Below, piece by piece: positions 23,598-36,180 of a stretch of 64,000 bases of DNA. The translations under genes were made by a program, and so were the position numbers. Origin of the DNA: Paratinospora sagittata (Eukaryota > Streptophyta > Magnoliopsida > Ranunculales > Menispermaceae); contig JAYMFD010000634.1 of assembly GCA_035771175.1 (NCBI GenBank), positions 1-64,000 on the forward strand, written 5' to 3'. A model generated the notes under the pieces. It worked only from the letters and a program-made list of their open reading frames with translations. It made no database searches and was not told where the DNA came from. Each line of letters begins with the position of its first letter. The stretch's first letter is position 1.

Positions 23598-25426
23598 ATG
23601 GCTTCATGGATTTCTATGCTTCTCTTTGTAATCCTTCTTATTGGGTTGTTCTCATTTACATTTCTAAAACACAGAATTTTTAAGGGAAAACATGAAAATA
23701 AAGCTTTCAAGCTACCTCCCGGTCCTCTAGGTTTACCAATTCTTGGTAATCTTCACATGTTGGGAGATCTTCCTCACCATAATCTTCATCAGTTAGCCAA
23801 GAAATACGGCCCTGTTATGTACTTAAAACTTGGTTTAGTTCCAACAATTGTGGTCTCATCCTCGGAATCAGCTAAGTTATTTCTCAAATCTCATGACATA
23901 GCTTTCTCTACTAGACCCAAAATCCAAGCAGCCAAGTACATCAATTACGGGCAAAAAGGGTTAGTATTCGGAGAATATGGGTCATATTGGCGAAACATAC
24001 GTAAGATTTGCACTCTAGAGCTCCTTACAAACTTAAAGATTGAACTGTTCAAGCCTATAAGAAGAGAGGAGTTGAGAAACCTTGCGAAGGGTCTCAAGGT
24101 TGCTGCTGATGCTGGTGAAGTAGTTGATCTTAGTGCTAAAGTGGAGGAGCTTATTGAGGATATATCATATAGGATGATTTTTGGAAGCAAAGATGATAGG
24201 TTCAATTTCAGGCCATGCATCCAGGAGTCGGTCAAATTATTTGGAGCTTTCAATCTTAGTGATTTCGTGCCTTTTCTGGGAGTACTTGATCTTCAGGTAA
24301 GTGATTATTGAAACCATAGATTTCTTTTTTAGCAAATTAATTTAAGTCCTAAAATATATATAGTTAATAAGATCAGTCTTATTGGTACAAGCAAATCCTT
24401 TTTAAATTATATTTAAGGCGCTAGAAATTCTAAATTTTGTTTAATGAAGGTTTACATGAGCCTAATAATACTCTTAAAAATAGCCATCATTAAAAGTCAA
24501 ATCTATACATATCTTATTGATTAATAGCATACATCTTCACAAAGTTTTTTAAGCCCTTATGAAGATGGAATTCTTAATTGTAGCTTCGAAAAACTTGCTT
24601 GTAGGGTCTAGTTCGTCGTATGAAAAATCTAAGCAAAGAATTAGACAAGAAATTGATGGTGATTATCGACAAACACATGCGAGATGCTAGAGAAAAACAT
24701 ATGGGGAAAGATAGGAGCTTCATTGACATTTTGTTATCCTTGATGGAGTCGAATAAAGGACACGAAACAGATCTTGATCTTGACAACGTCAAAGCAATCA
24801 TCATAGACATTCTTGGAGCCTCTATGGATACATCTACTAATGTAATATCATGGACCTTCTCAGAATTAATGAGGCATCCTTGCATAATGAAACAAGCCCA
24901 AGATGAAGTAAGGAATGTTGTGGGTATGGATCGAATGGTGGAGGAGACAGATTTGACAAACTTGGAGTACTTGAACATGGTGATTAAGGAGAGCATGAGA
25001 CTTCACCCTGTGGTACCACTTATTCATCGCGAATGCTACGAAGATGTTGTTGTCGATGACTATTACATAAAGAAGAAGTCAAGGCTCCTCGTAAATGTAT
25101 GGGCACTAGGGCGTGACCTTGATGCATGGACGGGTAACGTCGAGGAATTTGATCCGAATAGATTTGCTAACAGTGATATCGACGTGTATGGACATGATTT
25201 CCAACTTCTTTCATTTGGAACAGGTCGTAGAGTTTGTCCTGGGCTAGTAATGGGTTTGAGGGTTGTTCAACTTGTGCTAGCAACACTACTCCATTGTTTC
25301 AATTGGGAACTTCGTGATGGTATGTCTCCTATTGACTTAGATATGACTGAGAAGTTTGGCATTGTTGTATCAAGAGCTGAACATCTACTTGTTTTGCCAA
25401 CTTTTCACTTAAACATCAACTTGTAA
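23598..25426 (+). CDS. Cytochrome P450, CYP71 clan (CYP736A/CYP71-like), two exons
   Basis: Haem monooxygenase of the endoplasmic reticulum; the substrate cannot be told from sequence. Exon 1 is 23598-24296 and exon 2 is 24605-25426. The 308-bp phase-0 intron has GTAAG...TGTAG borders, at the position typical of CYP71-type genes. The product is 506 aa, a normal length. In order: hydrophobic anchor (residues 5-23), PPGP hinge (40-43), WRNIR of helix C (131-135), I-helix ASMDTS (305-310; the family norm is AGxDTS, so Gly is Ser), ESMR of the ExxR motif (362-365), FDPNRF (415-420), and haem loop FGTGRRVCPG with Cys444. I chose the ATG at 23598 because it starts the membrane anchor; an upstream in-frame ATG at 23508 would add 30 unlikely residues. 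No stops or shifts, so probably functional. A broken relative lies 8 kb downstream. Confidence 0.93.
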
Positions 25427-25799
25427 GAACAAATATCATGTATAAGTACAACTCACGATAAATAAATGTTGCCTCCTATGGTGCTTGTGCTTGTGTCGGA
25501 TCTAAACCTTTGATCTTGGGGACGAAATGAAAACATATAAAATATTTATAACTGAAAAAGTAATTATCAACAACTTTTGCATGTAAAAGATGGGCAGTTT
25601 TTATATGCATAAGTAATTTAATAGCTACAAATATGAACTAACGGGACAAAACTTAGTTTAAAAGTGCCAACACTAACCGAGGTTATTAGACCAACTCAAT
25701 ACACCCAACCTAGGCACATAAAAACTAAGTAAAAAAATCTGGTAATACAAGTAAAATAAAATTATAGTCATCTATATATGTGTCTATGATCTAATAAGA
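25427..25799. other. 3' flank of P450, no gene
   Basis: AT-rich. AATAAATG at about 25460 could act in polyadenylation. Confidence 0.4.
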
Positions 25800-26239
25800 T
25801 TAGACGTTCTAAATTGTGTCTGTCGCTCTTTCTTTACATCAAATTGTCTACCAATATCCTTTTCAATGTAAGTGATCAATGAATTGGGCAAGAAAATCAT
25901 CTTCAATTTTATTGCTCAACCTAGTTTTGACAATTTTTATAGCAGAAAATACTCATTCTATTGTAGCAGTAGATACATGTAAATTAAGCACAAGTCGAAT
26001 TATTTTATCAACAAGATAATAAATTAATTTCTAAGTTCCTTGTTTTCACCAAGATTTGACATATATAACTCTGAAATTGTTGGCACATTTTGTAAATTCG
26101 AGTTTTGATCAACATCAAGCTTGAAAAGTTCTAATTGAACTTTTAAATGCAACTTTTCTTGTTTAGAGAAATCATTAGGATAAAATTTGTTTGCAAGTTT
26201 GCAAATATTTTCAACATCATACCCCTTGTAGCCGTTCAT
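25800..26239 (-). pseudogene. hAT transposase C-terminal relic
   Basis: On the minus strand an open part at 26239-26024 (YDVENICKLANKFYPNDF...) continues with broken frames. These include LVDKIIRLVLNL, VSTATIE, stop, VFSAIKIVKTRL and NKIEDDFL. This is the dimerisation region of hAT/Ac transposases (also annotated as TTF-type or DUF4371 proteins). The catalytic part is absent, so it is an old fragment. Confidence 0.75.
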
Positions 26240-26382
26240 AGTGGTGGGAAGGTTACCAAAAAAAAATAGTGGTGGGCTGGTTTTCTTTGATTTCTCTTGG
26301 GCTTTTAAAACTTATAAGATAGCCCAAGTTTAGAGTGTAAATGTGGATTATGTGGACATAAAATCAATTACATAAAAATGAC

Positions 26383-26488
26383 TAAAATCACCCACCATTT
26401 ACACTCTGTCTACCCATCCACCCTAAAAACCTATCCTAAAATTTAACTTAAGTGGGTGGATAAAGAGTAAATGATAGGTGATTTTAGC
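26383..26488. repeat. Imperfect inverted repeat
   Basis: AAAATCACCCACCATTTACACTC (26383-) faces GAGTAAATGATAGGTGATTTTA (26467-26488), with the partner pair ACCCATCCACC/GTGGGTGGAT nearer the centre. Arms are about 37 bp. It could be a small MITE remnant; no target duplication was seen. Confidence 0.5.
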
Positions 26489-28477
26489 AGCCACCTCACA
26501 TAAATTGGCTAATTGGGTTTTTTATTGTATTTATAAGCTTGTTAATCTTTTAATAATAAGCCCATATATCTTTTTGTTTTTGAAAGAAGCCCATATATCT
26601 TTATTAATTAATATTACTTACTTTAATAATTTACAAAAAATTAGTTAACTTAATGAAAATCTTAATGTTTTTAATGAAGATACTAATTTTTTTATTTTTT
26701 ATGACATATATAGTATTTATGGGGAATAATAATAATCTATCAATTTTTTATAACATATATAGCATAGTTATAAATGATTTTCTAAAATGTTGAGGGTCGT
26801 CCCCCTCTAGCATCACTAAATAAATCAAAACCTTTGTCACTATAGATCTAATAACATTTAAATCTTTAAAAGAAACATTTTATTAATTGACTGTAAACAT
26901 ATTTGAATTTTCAATCAAAACATTTTATTAGTTATAATATATTAAGTGCATAAATCAGATAACAAATAATTTACTATATTACGATAAAATACTAATATTA
27001 ATAATTAAATATTATCTATTTAATTATATTAATAAATTATTTAATTTTAATTAACAAACGTATTTATTTTTGTAGAAACAATAGTAAATTATATTATATT
27101 TTTATAAACTAATACACTTATAAGAAGTTAAATCACATTTAACCTTGTTATATAATAAACTGTATTAGCATGACATTGTAAGCATGTATGGAAGAAAATC
27201 CACTTTTCATGTATAAAGATCATAAATATTTTTCATTGGTTAAAACAAATAAAGCTTTACAATATCCATCTATCTGCAAATTCATCATATAAAATTTTAA
27301 GTGTGTTTAATTCTAAGCATTTTCTAATAACCAAACAGGTTATTGTAGCATGGGTTTGGGCCAGTTTAGTTCCTAAACCAAAACTGAAACCTGACTATAC
27401 TTAGGCCAAATTGAACTAAGTGAAGTCTGGTTAGTTTGGTTTGGTTATAAAATGGTGTAGACCTTTAACTTGTAATAATATTCATTTTAAACATAAAAAA
27501 CATTTATTTATAATAATATAACATAAACATATAATTTTACAAACAAGATTATATTTATAATTATGTAACAATAACATGATATAATATATTTAACATAAAC
27601 TATGGTATTAACCTTGATTGATTCGATTTATATTAGTACGATTTTTAAATTTTTAACGGACCACTCAAACCAAATATTTGAAAAATCAAACCGAAATGAA
27701 TACATTGGTTCCATTTGGTTTTATAATTTTGATAAACTACAAACATCCCCACTTAGTTTTATATTTTATTTTCTATAAGACTTCTCTCTCTCTCTCTCTC
27801 TCTCTGTTAGATCAGGAAACCGTCATATTTGGTTTTCAACTTTTGTTGTTTTGCGATAGATTAATTTAATGAAGTTGTTGACATGACAAATGACTCTTCA
27901 CCAACTCTATCTTTTGGAGTAAAAACATGAGAAGTGTAGCATTCCTCTGATACATGATGACTTAATTTATTTCTCCATTCATGTTTTAAATCATGAAAAT
28001 CTCAAAATTGATTTTAGTTATGTAACATAAAAAAAAATGCTGGATGGATGCTAGGCTCCAATGCCATCTTTTCGATGATATTAGTTCAATGACTCTTGGA
28101 TGACGGGCCATGCATGCATAGTTTATTGCACATGTAATGACAATGGGGCCCGTTGTACCTTTTGCTAGCAATACTAATAGAAATGTGAATTAAATCAACT
28201 TAATTTACGAACCTCGTAACACACAGAAAATTTAGTTGATTATTCATTCCCAACCTCGGAAAACACATGATAACTAACTTTTTTTTAATTAATTAGATAG
28301 AAAAATTACACACGTAAGCTAAGATTACTTATTGACCATTAATGCAAGACTCTCATTGCACGTTGAAACGACTCCAACGGTGTGAGATTTTAATTAATGT
28401 AATGTCATATATATTAGTTTTTCATCCAATATGTAATGAAAAATGGATTGACTCAGATGCCAAACTTAGTAGGTTTA
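26489..28477. other. AT-rich intergenic DNA
   Basis: No supported gene. A CT microsatellite of about 12 units lies at 27782-27806. Confidence 0.6.
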
Positions 28478-28494
28478 GTGGTGCAATCAAGTCC

Positions 28495-28753
28495 TTGGGC
28501 TCTTGATGTCAGATTCATCTGTTTTTGTTCGGTACTGACTGATGTTGTTGAGCCATTAGGCTCATTATTGTTAGTGGTCTTTGGAACCATATATGTTGTA
28601 AAGCTTTTGAAGCTCTTTACTGGTCTTTGGTACCTAGATAGATCTAGGTTGATGTTGCGTCTGCATTGTTCAAGAATGAGTCTCTATCTGTAGGCAGGTT
28701 GTTCTTCGTGGATTTTTCATGAAATAAAATTTTATCTTTGATAACAAAAAAAT
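28495..28753 (+). mobile_element. Short retroposon (5'-truncated LINE or SINE) with 17-bp TSD
   Basis: GTGGTGCAATCAAGTCC is present exactly at 28478-28494 and 28754-28770. The 259 bp between end in TTTTATCTTTGATAACAAAAAAAT, like a LINE 3' end with a short A-tail. A long target duplication plus A-rich tail indicates target-primed reverse transcription. There is no coding region of its own. Confidence 0.8.
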
Positions 28754-28770
28754 GTGGTGCAATCAAGTCC

Positions 28771-31480
28771 CGTCAAACATTTTAGTATCGTGTGTATCGG
28801 GTTGCTAAATGATTTAAGGCCTTGACTCGATTAAACATAAGTCCTTTGGCAATCGTACAATATTATTATTTTTTAAAAGAAAGTAAGAAATAATATTAGT
28901 AGTTAGTTATATAATCAACTTCATCATCATCAATCATTATACCACATTTTCAGAGAGGTATCATGTTCGTTCGTAACCTATTAATCTTTCTTACTTTCTA
29001 GAGTGAGACAGTGATAAAAGTTGAACTTAAAACCTTTTAATGGTACAATAATATTAAAACCCTTTTGGTATAGCTTTTTTAAAAGTATTTTTATAAGAAA
29101 TGTAATTTGCAAAAATGCTTTTTGAAAAAATAAATTATGTCAAACTCAAAAAGAATTACTTTTTTAACCATAATTTGGCCAGACAAATGTTAGTATTTAG
29201 TAACTCTATTTAACCTTTATTTTTACGTCAAAATCAACAATAGAGGTTTAAGCTCTACTAAAATAAACAAAATTTTTTTATTTATTCTAAAAAATTATCT
29301 AAAAAATTATTTTTTTATTACTTTCAACTTTATTTAGAGGTTACAAATAGGTTGAACAACATAGTATATTTTGAAGAATAAATTAAATATTTATTTAATA
29401 ATTCAAAATACTGAATATAAAAATTGTTGCCTTTAAATTTTTTTTAAAAAGTTGCTAATGATAAATCAAAATAAAAACAACAAAAAGCCTATAAAGATCT
29501 CCATCTTTCGATTATATGAAAAGGGTAAAAGTTGAAAGAAATATAAGAAAAGTAAAGATGTCGTCATAGTTTAAAGGGTACTGATGACACCACTATTTTT
29601 TTTCTTAACTCGCTAACATTATATATACAGGGCAGGTTGGTGAGAGAGGAAAGGAAAAAGATACGGGGTACCATGCATTCACAAGTTGTCATTTCTCTCA
29701 ATAATGGGATAGGACGGGGGAGGATGTTGACATATTTTTAATTTGTACAGTTTAAAAATAATAAATTTAAGGAAGCTATGTATAGAATGATATACATTTT
29801 TTATTTTATTTTTTTATTTATTTTTATTGGTTTTTTTAACACTTTTTATGTCTATTGGCTTGCAAATATTAAATAATAAATAAAGAAACTCATTACTTAA
29901 AATGTTAAGTTATGATTAAAAGAATATATTTGTGATTAACAAATTTAAACAAAGTAAAATTTTGAAATTTTTTAAAATATAATAATAATTTAAAACAGTT
30001 GATAAATAAGAATAATTTCTTTTGCATATATACATATTATAGCACTTTAAAAAGTTACTTTTTAAAGCTATTTTATTGTTTTAAAAAAAATTAACTTTTT
30101 TATAATTACAAAACTTATTAAATGTTGATGTATTGGTAAAAATGGTTGGTGTAGCCTCCTCAAGCCCCAATTTAAAGTCTTAATTTTCCTATTAAATGAG
30201 TATTAAATGGTTGGGCTACTGGAAGGTACACCGAAACCATACCCCCTATAATAAACGTACATGTGTCCGTATTTCCTTGGGAACTTGTAGGCAACTTCCT
30301 GCATTTGTCTATGTATAATAATAAATAAAATAGGATATTACTAAAATAGCCTTCAAGGATATAGTTATTTTATTTTATTTTTTCTTTTCCCATACTTCCT
30401 CTCTTAACAAGTCCTGCTATTTGTGGTCCAATATTTTTTTCCCTTTTTTTTTTTGGTTTTTAAGTTAATGACATTAACTTGTATTTCAATTTTCATTTTT
30501 AAAAATATAATTAATTTAAAATCTATGAATAAAAAATTAATTCTTGAAATTTTAGATCTTACTGAACAAACATTACTAATACTTTTTACTAAAAGAATTT
30601 TATTTTTTTTGGATGTAAACCATGTAAAAATTAATAAAATTATTTGACTTTCACATGGGCTATAAACTCATATTTATATGAGATCTAAGTTTATATTTGG
30701 TTTATATTTTTTTAACTTTTTAGACCATAAAATATTTTATTATTTTAATATTATATAAAATTAAATATTAGAGTTTCATGCACAATTTTTTTATTATAAA
30801 TTTTTTAAATCTTTTTTTCTTTAAATGAGATTAATCTTTCGGACTGGGCACTACAGAGAACTCTGGCTGGCCTCCCACCAACTAGTGGAGGCTTTCATTC
30901 TAATGAGGACTCGATTGTAGCGAGAATTTAGTTTAATTTAATGAAACTTACAAATCAAGTAGCCATATGGGTCCAAGTTGGCTAGCGGTTAGTGGTGGGG
31001 TCCATTGAGATCATGTTGCCTTCAATACCACCTATTTTAGTGCCGACACTTGAATTGTTTTCAATATATTTTCCTTCGAAAAACACAACTCCAACAAAAC
31101 AAGACTTAAGAGGGAGTGGGCGTCATATGAGATGAGAATCTTTTGACCAGTATTTTGTTTTTTTTGTTCAAAAGTTATATTTCATTTACAATAAATCTCT
31201 AAAGTAGAATCAAACAAATATAACAACATATTAAAGATCAATATAATCACAACATTGAACATCGAGCAAAAAGGTTTAGGGAAAATAAAAAAAAACTTTG
31301 ACAACCAAAAGATCAAGACCCATAGCAAAACACATAAACTTCATTACAACAACTACAACAAAAGAACAGAGGCCTTGCAACACAGGATAGAATCCTCGTA
31401 AAAATTTCTTATTTATATAAAGATCATAATCACTAGTTGATTAGAAATGAGACACTACATACTACTAACTAGCCTACCTA
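28771..31480. other. AT-rich intergenic DNA
   Basis: No supported gene, only short chance frames. A less AT-rich patch near 29630-29720 and another near 30840-31060 match nothing I recognise. Confidence 0.6.
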
Positions 31481-31489
31481 ACTTACATT

Positions 31490-31910
31490 TTTGACCCTGC
31501 CAGGTTTTTCTTTCTTCACTTCTCTCTATTGTTTTCTTAGCTGGAAAGTAGCTCGATCTGAGGGTGAGGTGTCTTATGAAGGCAAGGTTCAACCAAATCC
31601 TAGCCGCTCCTCTAGATCTCTGTGCCAAGCACGGTATTTCCTCTCCTACTCGTGGGCTCTGCTGCCAGTTATAAGCTCGAGATTGAAGTTTGTAAGAGCC
31701 GAGAAGAATCGCTGTGAAGAGGGATGAACAAAGCGAGAGATCTTCAAGCTCTATGCTTCAGCTTGAAGTTAAAGAAAGGGTGGAGAGCGACGAGGAGATA
31801 AGGAGAGTATCGAAAATGGGCAGTGAAAGAGTAGGTCTGTCGACGTCCGACAGAGACACCTCCAGAAATGGAATTAGGAGAAGATGCCGAGAGAGAGTGT
31901 GTTAGCTTCT
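31490..31910. other. Isolated GC-richer island, unidentified
   Basis: About 420 bp with clearly higher GC than the surroundings, open in short frames on the plus strand (31491-31727 and 31714-31905). Neither translation resembles a family I know. The minus strand is CT-rich like a plant 5' leader. It may be a captured gene fragment. Confidence 0.3.
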
Positions 31911-33190
31911 TCTATTTACTGTTGTTTAATCTTTTGACTAGTTGAAATGCAACTTAAAACCTATTCATACATTACTACATCGAAAATGTTATTTTGACCA
32001 CTATATTTGCAAACTTGAAGTACAACTACACTTGCACAATCATTAAATCATTTATTACACACATTCATTTAATAATTGTAAATGTGTAGTTACATTTTTT
32101 TGTTGTTAGATTAACATTTTTCTTACTATATTTTGTTTTTATTAATTCTTTCCTATTTCTGGTTGGGAAATATTGATCTAACTGCAATAAGTTACAATTA
32201 CATGTGTAACTATACATGTGCAAGGGCGTAACCAAGAGTTTTATTTAGGGTGAGCTAAAAAAAAAATTTTAGACAAATCTCAACGGTACAAGAAAAATTC
32301 ATTTGATTAAGATATGTAAATCACTAATATTCAAAGGATAAACATGTATAGTTACATATGTAGTTGTAACTTTTACAGTAAGACTATCATTTCTCTTTCA
32401 GTAAGAAAAATACTAATCTAACTGCAAAAATTTATAACTACATATGCAACTATACATGGGTATCCATTATATTATTTATTGCATACTTTAAGATATGTTA
32501 ATCGTTATTATCTAAAAAATATACATGTGTAGTTATTTTGAATCTAGCTAAACATTAGTATAAAAAATAGGTTCAGCTAAACTTTTCGAAAACCATTTGA
32601 CGGCCTTATCTTTAATGTTGTAAATTGACCTTTAAATGGCAAATTCAGAAGAGTGTTTATATGTAAATTTTTTATCTGGTTGTAATTATAATTTGTTGGA
32701 TATTAGTTTTTGATAAATTAATATTTTTAATAATTTTTTTATTTAATTAGATTATTTTAATTTCTTATATAATTTGATAAATTAATATTTAACTCACTGC
32801 TAGTTAGTTAGGGATACCAATATATTACTAACATAAATACAAACATTGTTTCTTTTAAAAAATAATAATAAATTAATACTTAGTATATTTATATTTAATA
32901 AAATATTAATTATACTTTACATTAAATAATTATGTATTCTATATATATATATAGGGGGGCGTCATTGCGGCTACTCCGCGAGCCCAAGGTAGCGGTAATG
33001 TTGCTCTGCCCCTGCACGTGTAGATCTATTGGATCATTTTGTACACATCTCAAGCTCGAGATGTATAAAATATTTATATCCAATTAAAATGAATAAGTAG
33101 TTGCAAAATTTGCAATTAGATTATCATTTCTCTTTCTGATTTTATATTAAAATGCTGTCATTTTTCTCAGGGTCACGAAAACATTAAATT
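31911..33190. other. AT-rich intergenic DNA
   Basis: No gene. Short motifs of the type TACATGTGTAACTATACATG and its reverse recur about every 100 bp between 32020 and 32530. Confidence 0.5.
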
Positions 33191-33493
33191 TGTTGATAAT
33201 AACTTGATATGCATTGTTGGACCCTTATTTGATAGCTACAACTTTTGGTCGAGTGGTTTCTAACATGGTATTAGAGCTTTGATTTTGTAAGAGGTCTTCC
33301 ACTCGAGTCTTGTTATTGACATTTACATATTTACCGTTTGCATAATTGATATTTCTCTTATTTTATTTTTCTTTTAGTCCGGTACATGCAGGATGAGGCT
33401 ACACCTAAGGAAGAGTGTTAATTATAACTTAATATACATTGTTGGCCCTTATAGTCTAACATTTATAACTTTTGGATGGAGTAATTTTTAACA
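33191..33493 (+). mobile_element. TRIM/SMART-type miniature LTR element
   Basis: Two related ~76-bp terminal repeats, TGTTGATAATAACTTGATAT...TTTCTAACA (33191-33266) and TGTTAATTATAACTTAATAT...TTTTTAACA (33416-33493), enclose about 150 bp. TGGTATTAGAGC, one base off the tRNA-iMet primer site, follows the first repeat at once. The purine stretch AAGGAAGAG precedes the second. No coding capacity. Flanks AAATT and ATTTT are not a clean duplication. Confidence 0.75.
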
Positions 33494-33533
33494 ATTTTAT
33501 CTTCGTTGAATGGCTACAATAAGGGCTAAATCA

Positions 33534-33536
<3 letters not shown>

Positions 33537-33568
<32 letters not shown>
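33537..33568. repeat. TA microsatellite upstream of P450 pseudogene
   Basis: About 16 TA units within the promoter area of the broken P450. Confidence 0.9.
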
Positions 33569-33570
<2 letters not shown>

Positions 33571-34019
33571 CCTTAACCCAAATCTCTACCATCATCTTCT
33601 TCAATACTACTAATTATTAACACTTAAATTAGCAATATGCTTTCTTCCTGGAATATTTCCACACTTGTCTTTGTAACCCTTCTTGGGTTATGCTCTTTTG
33701 CAGTGTTTTTTACAGGCAAATTCAAAAGAAAGATGGAAAGAAAGATTTCAAGCAGCTACCTCCTGGTCCTCTTGTTTTGCCCATTATTGGCAATCTTCAC
33801 ATGTTAGGAGATCTTCCTCACCATGACTTGCATCGATTAGCCAAGAAATATGGCCCAATCATGCACTTACAGCTCGGTTCAGCTCCAACCATAGTGGTTT
33901 CATCTTCTGATGCAACTAAATCATTCCTTAAAACTCATGGTTTAGTGTTTTCCAGTCGACCCCAAAGCCAGGCCTCTGAGTATATCTCTTATGGATCCAA
34001 GGGAATGGCGTTTGCAGAG

Positions 34020-34938
34020 TGTGGCGACCCCGCACCCCGAACCACCAAACCCCGCAGGGAATGGCGTCCGGAATGCCGGGGTGGGACGCCCGGCGTAGGC
34101 ATTTCCGACCACTCCTCAACTCCCGTGAGGTGGTTGAGACCCTACGAGCCTTATCTCAAACAACGACATAATATCAAAAGGTACTAAACAAAACTACCAA
34201 CCGTATTAATCATCCAAGACAAGAGATAATCCATAAAAATAAACCAAAAATAAAATCATAATCCCTACAGGCCATCAATACTAACATACACATAAAGTCC
34301 AAAATTGTAGGTACAAATAAAAACTGTCATCTGCCCACATGGTCTATCTAACAAGTCCCAACTCACCCATACTACAATGTGGTAAGTGTTATAATTACAT
34401 AATCCAAAATATAATACTTCATAAATTAAAAATAAACACAGTTCAATCAAAATGTCTCTCAACTCACATCGAGGCCTTGGATTCTCTCGCAGGCAAGGCC
34501 CTCAAGATATAACTACTCCTTTGCCCTTATTCGGGACAGAAGGACCTGAAAGAGGAAAATGAGGGTGAGCCAACGGTGCCCAGTGAATAGAATTCAAATA
34601 TGCTATCAATACTCATCAATAAATATCATGTATGCATGTCAATATGTAGCATGATTAAAAGCTCATAACATATAGATATCAAGCATTTATAATAAGTTCG
34701 ATGCAAGTAAAAGCTTATCAATTTGGATCCACATTCCACATGCATTGGGTTACTAGTGCACGTCTATTTCACCGTACAGTTGACCCCAATCATGTTTATT
34801 TGGGATTACTAGTGCACGTCTATTTCACCGTACCGTTAACCCCAATCATTTCCTTTTTAAAACCCTCCTATGACAAGGTTAAGTCCCCCTATTAGCCAGA
34901 TATGCGGGGTTGGTGGTCCGGGGTGCGGGGTCGCCACA
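34020..34938 (+). mobile_element. Solo LTR with long mirrored ends
   Basis: It starts TGTGGCGACCCCGCACCCCG and ends CGGGGTGCGGGGTCGCCACA; the ends match in inverted orientation for about 28 bp with one extra base. The length is 919 bp. Flanking five-mers (CAGAG left, CCTAC right) do not match. The left side is P450 exon and the right side is pararetrovirus RT, so this is a recombination junction rather than a plain insertion. A DNA transposon with inverted ends is the alternative. Confidence 0.65.
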
Positions 34939-36180
34939 CCTACAAAGGAAATCCATCCAGGGATGCCTCCTGATGAACTGACTCTTGCTCGACAAGAATG
35001 TGCTGAATTGCTTGCCCAAGGTTTAATCGAACCTACCAATTCTGATAGGGTATGTCAGGCTTTTTATGTGAATAAACGAGCTGAACAGAGACGTGGTAAG
35101 AAAATGCTTGTTATCAACTATAAACCTCTGAACACTTTCTTACGTGATGATAAGTTTCCACTTCCGAAAATATCGTCTCAGCTCTCATTCCTTGTTGGAT
35201 CTACCATTTACAGTAAGTTTGATCTTAAGGCAGGATTTTGGCAACTTGGTGTTCATCCAGAAAATCGTCTTAAAACCACCTTTTGCATACACAATGCACA
35301 CTACCAATTGACGGTTATGCCCTTTGGTCTCAAGGTTGCTCCATCCTTATTCCAGAAAGCTATGACCAAGATTTATGTTCCACTTGTTCACACAATATTG
35401 ATCTATATTGATGATATTCTTCTCTTTTCAAATTCAGAATCTGATCATCAACAGCTTCTTTCTCAATTTTTGGATATAACTGAAGCTGCAGGCATTATGC
35501 TCTCTGAGAAGAAAAACACTCTTAATACAACTAAGATTGATTTTCTCGATATGAAGTTTTTCAATGGAGTCTATCAACCTGGTTCTCACATAGCCATTGA
35601 ACTCTTACAGTTTCCAGATTCCCATATGACGAAACAGCAACTACAACGGTTCCTTGGCGTTGTCAATTACTTACGCTCATTTTTGCCACGTGTTAGTCAG
35701 TACACGTCTATTCTTTCTTCCCTTCTTAAAAAAGATCCTCCTCCTTGGCAAAATGAACATACTCAAGCTGTTCAATATCTGAAGCATGCATGTCAGAATC
35801 CTCCTCCTCTGGTTCGTCCAACCACTGGATCACTAATTCTTCAGACAGATGCCTCTGACCACTACTGGGGAGCTGTTCTCCTCGAAAAATTGGGCGACAA
35901 AGATAATATTTGTGGTTATCAAAGTAGCAGAATTACAGAAGCAGAACTTCACTACCATATCTCCATCAAAGAAATCCTTGTAGTTAAATATGGTATACCG
36001 AAGTTTGCCTTCTTTCTCAGACCAGCACAGTTTGAAATTCAAATGGATAGTTCATCCTTCCCCAAGATGTTGGAATTTAAAAATAAATTGGTGCCTTCTG
36101 CTCAACTTCGACCCCTACAAGAGTGGTTTACACAGTATAACTTTACTGTTAAACATATACAGGCCAAAAGAACGTGTTAG
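34939..36180 (+). pseudogene. Pararetroviral RT-RNase H, truncated
   Basis: The frame is open from the LTR junction to the stop at 36178. It has the RT substrate-binding segments, the YIDD catalytic box (about 35406-35417) and the RNase H start with its Asp (LQTDAS, about 35845). The N-terminal part of the polyprotein is absent, and a frameshift near 36170 separates the last residues, which continue in the next frame. The frame also reads back into LTR sequence to 34870, which is an artefact of the junction. Confidence 0.85.

Noticed and set aside
28436..28693. 85-codon frame as a small gene
   Set aside because: It crosses the 17-bp target duplication and the retroposon border and has no family resemblance.
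34870..34938. Start of the pararetroviral RT frame within the LTR
   Set aside because: The ATG and first codons are LTR sequence; viral homology begins only after 34938.
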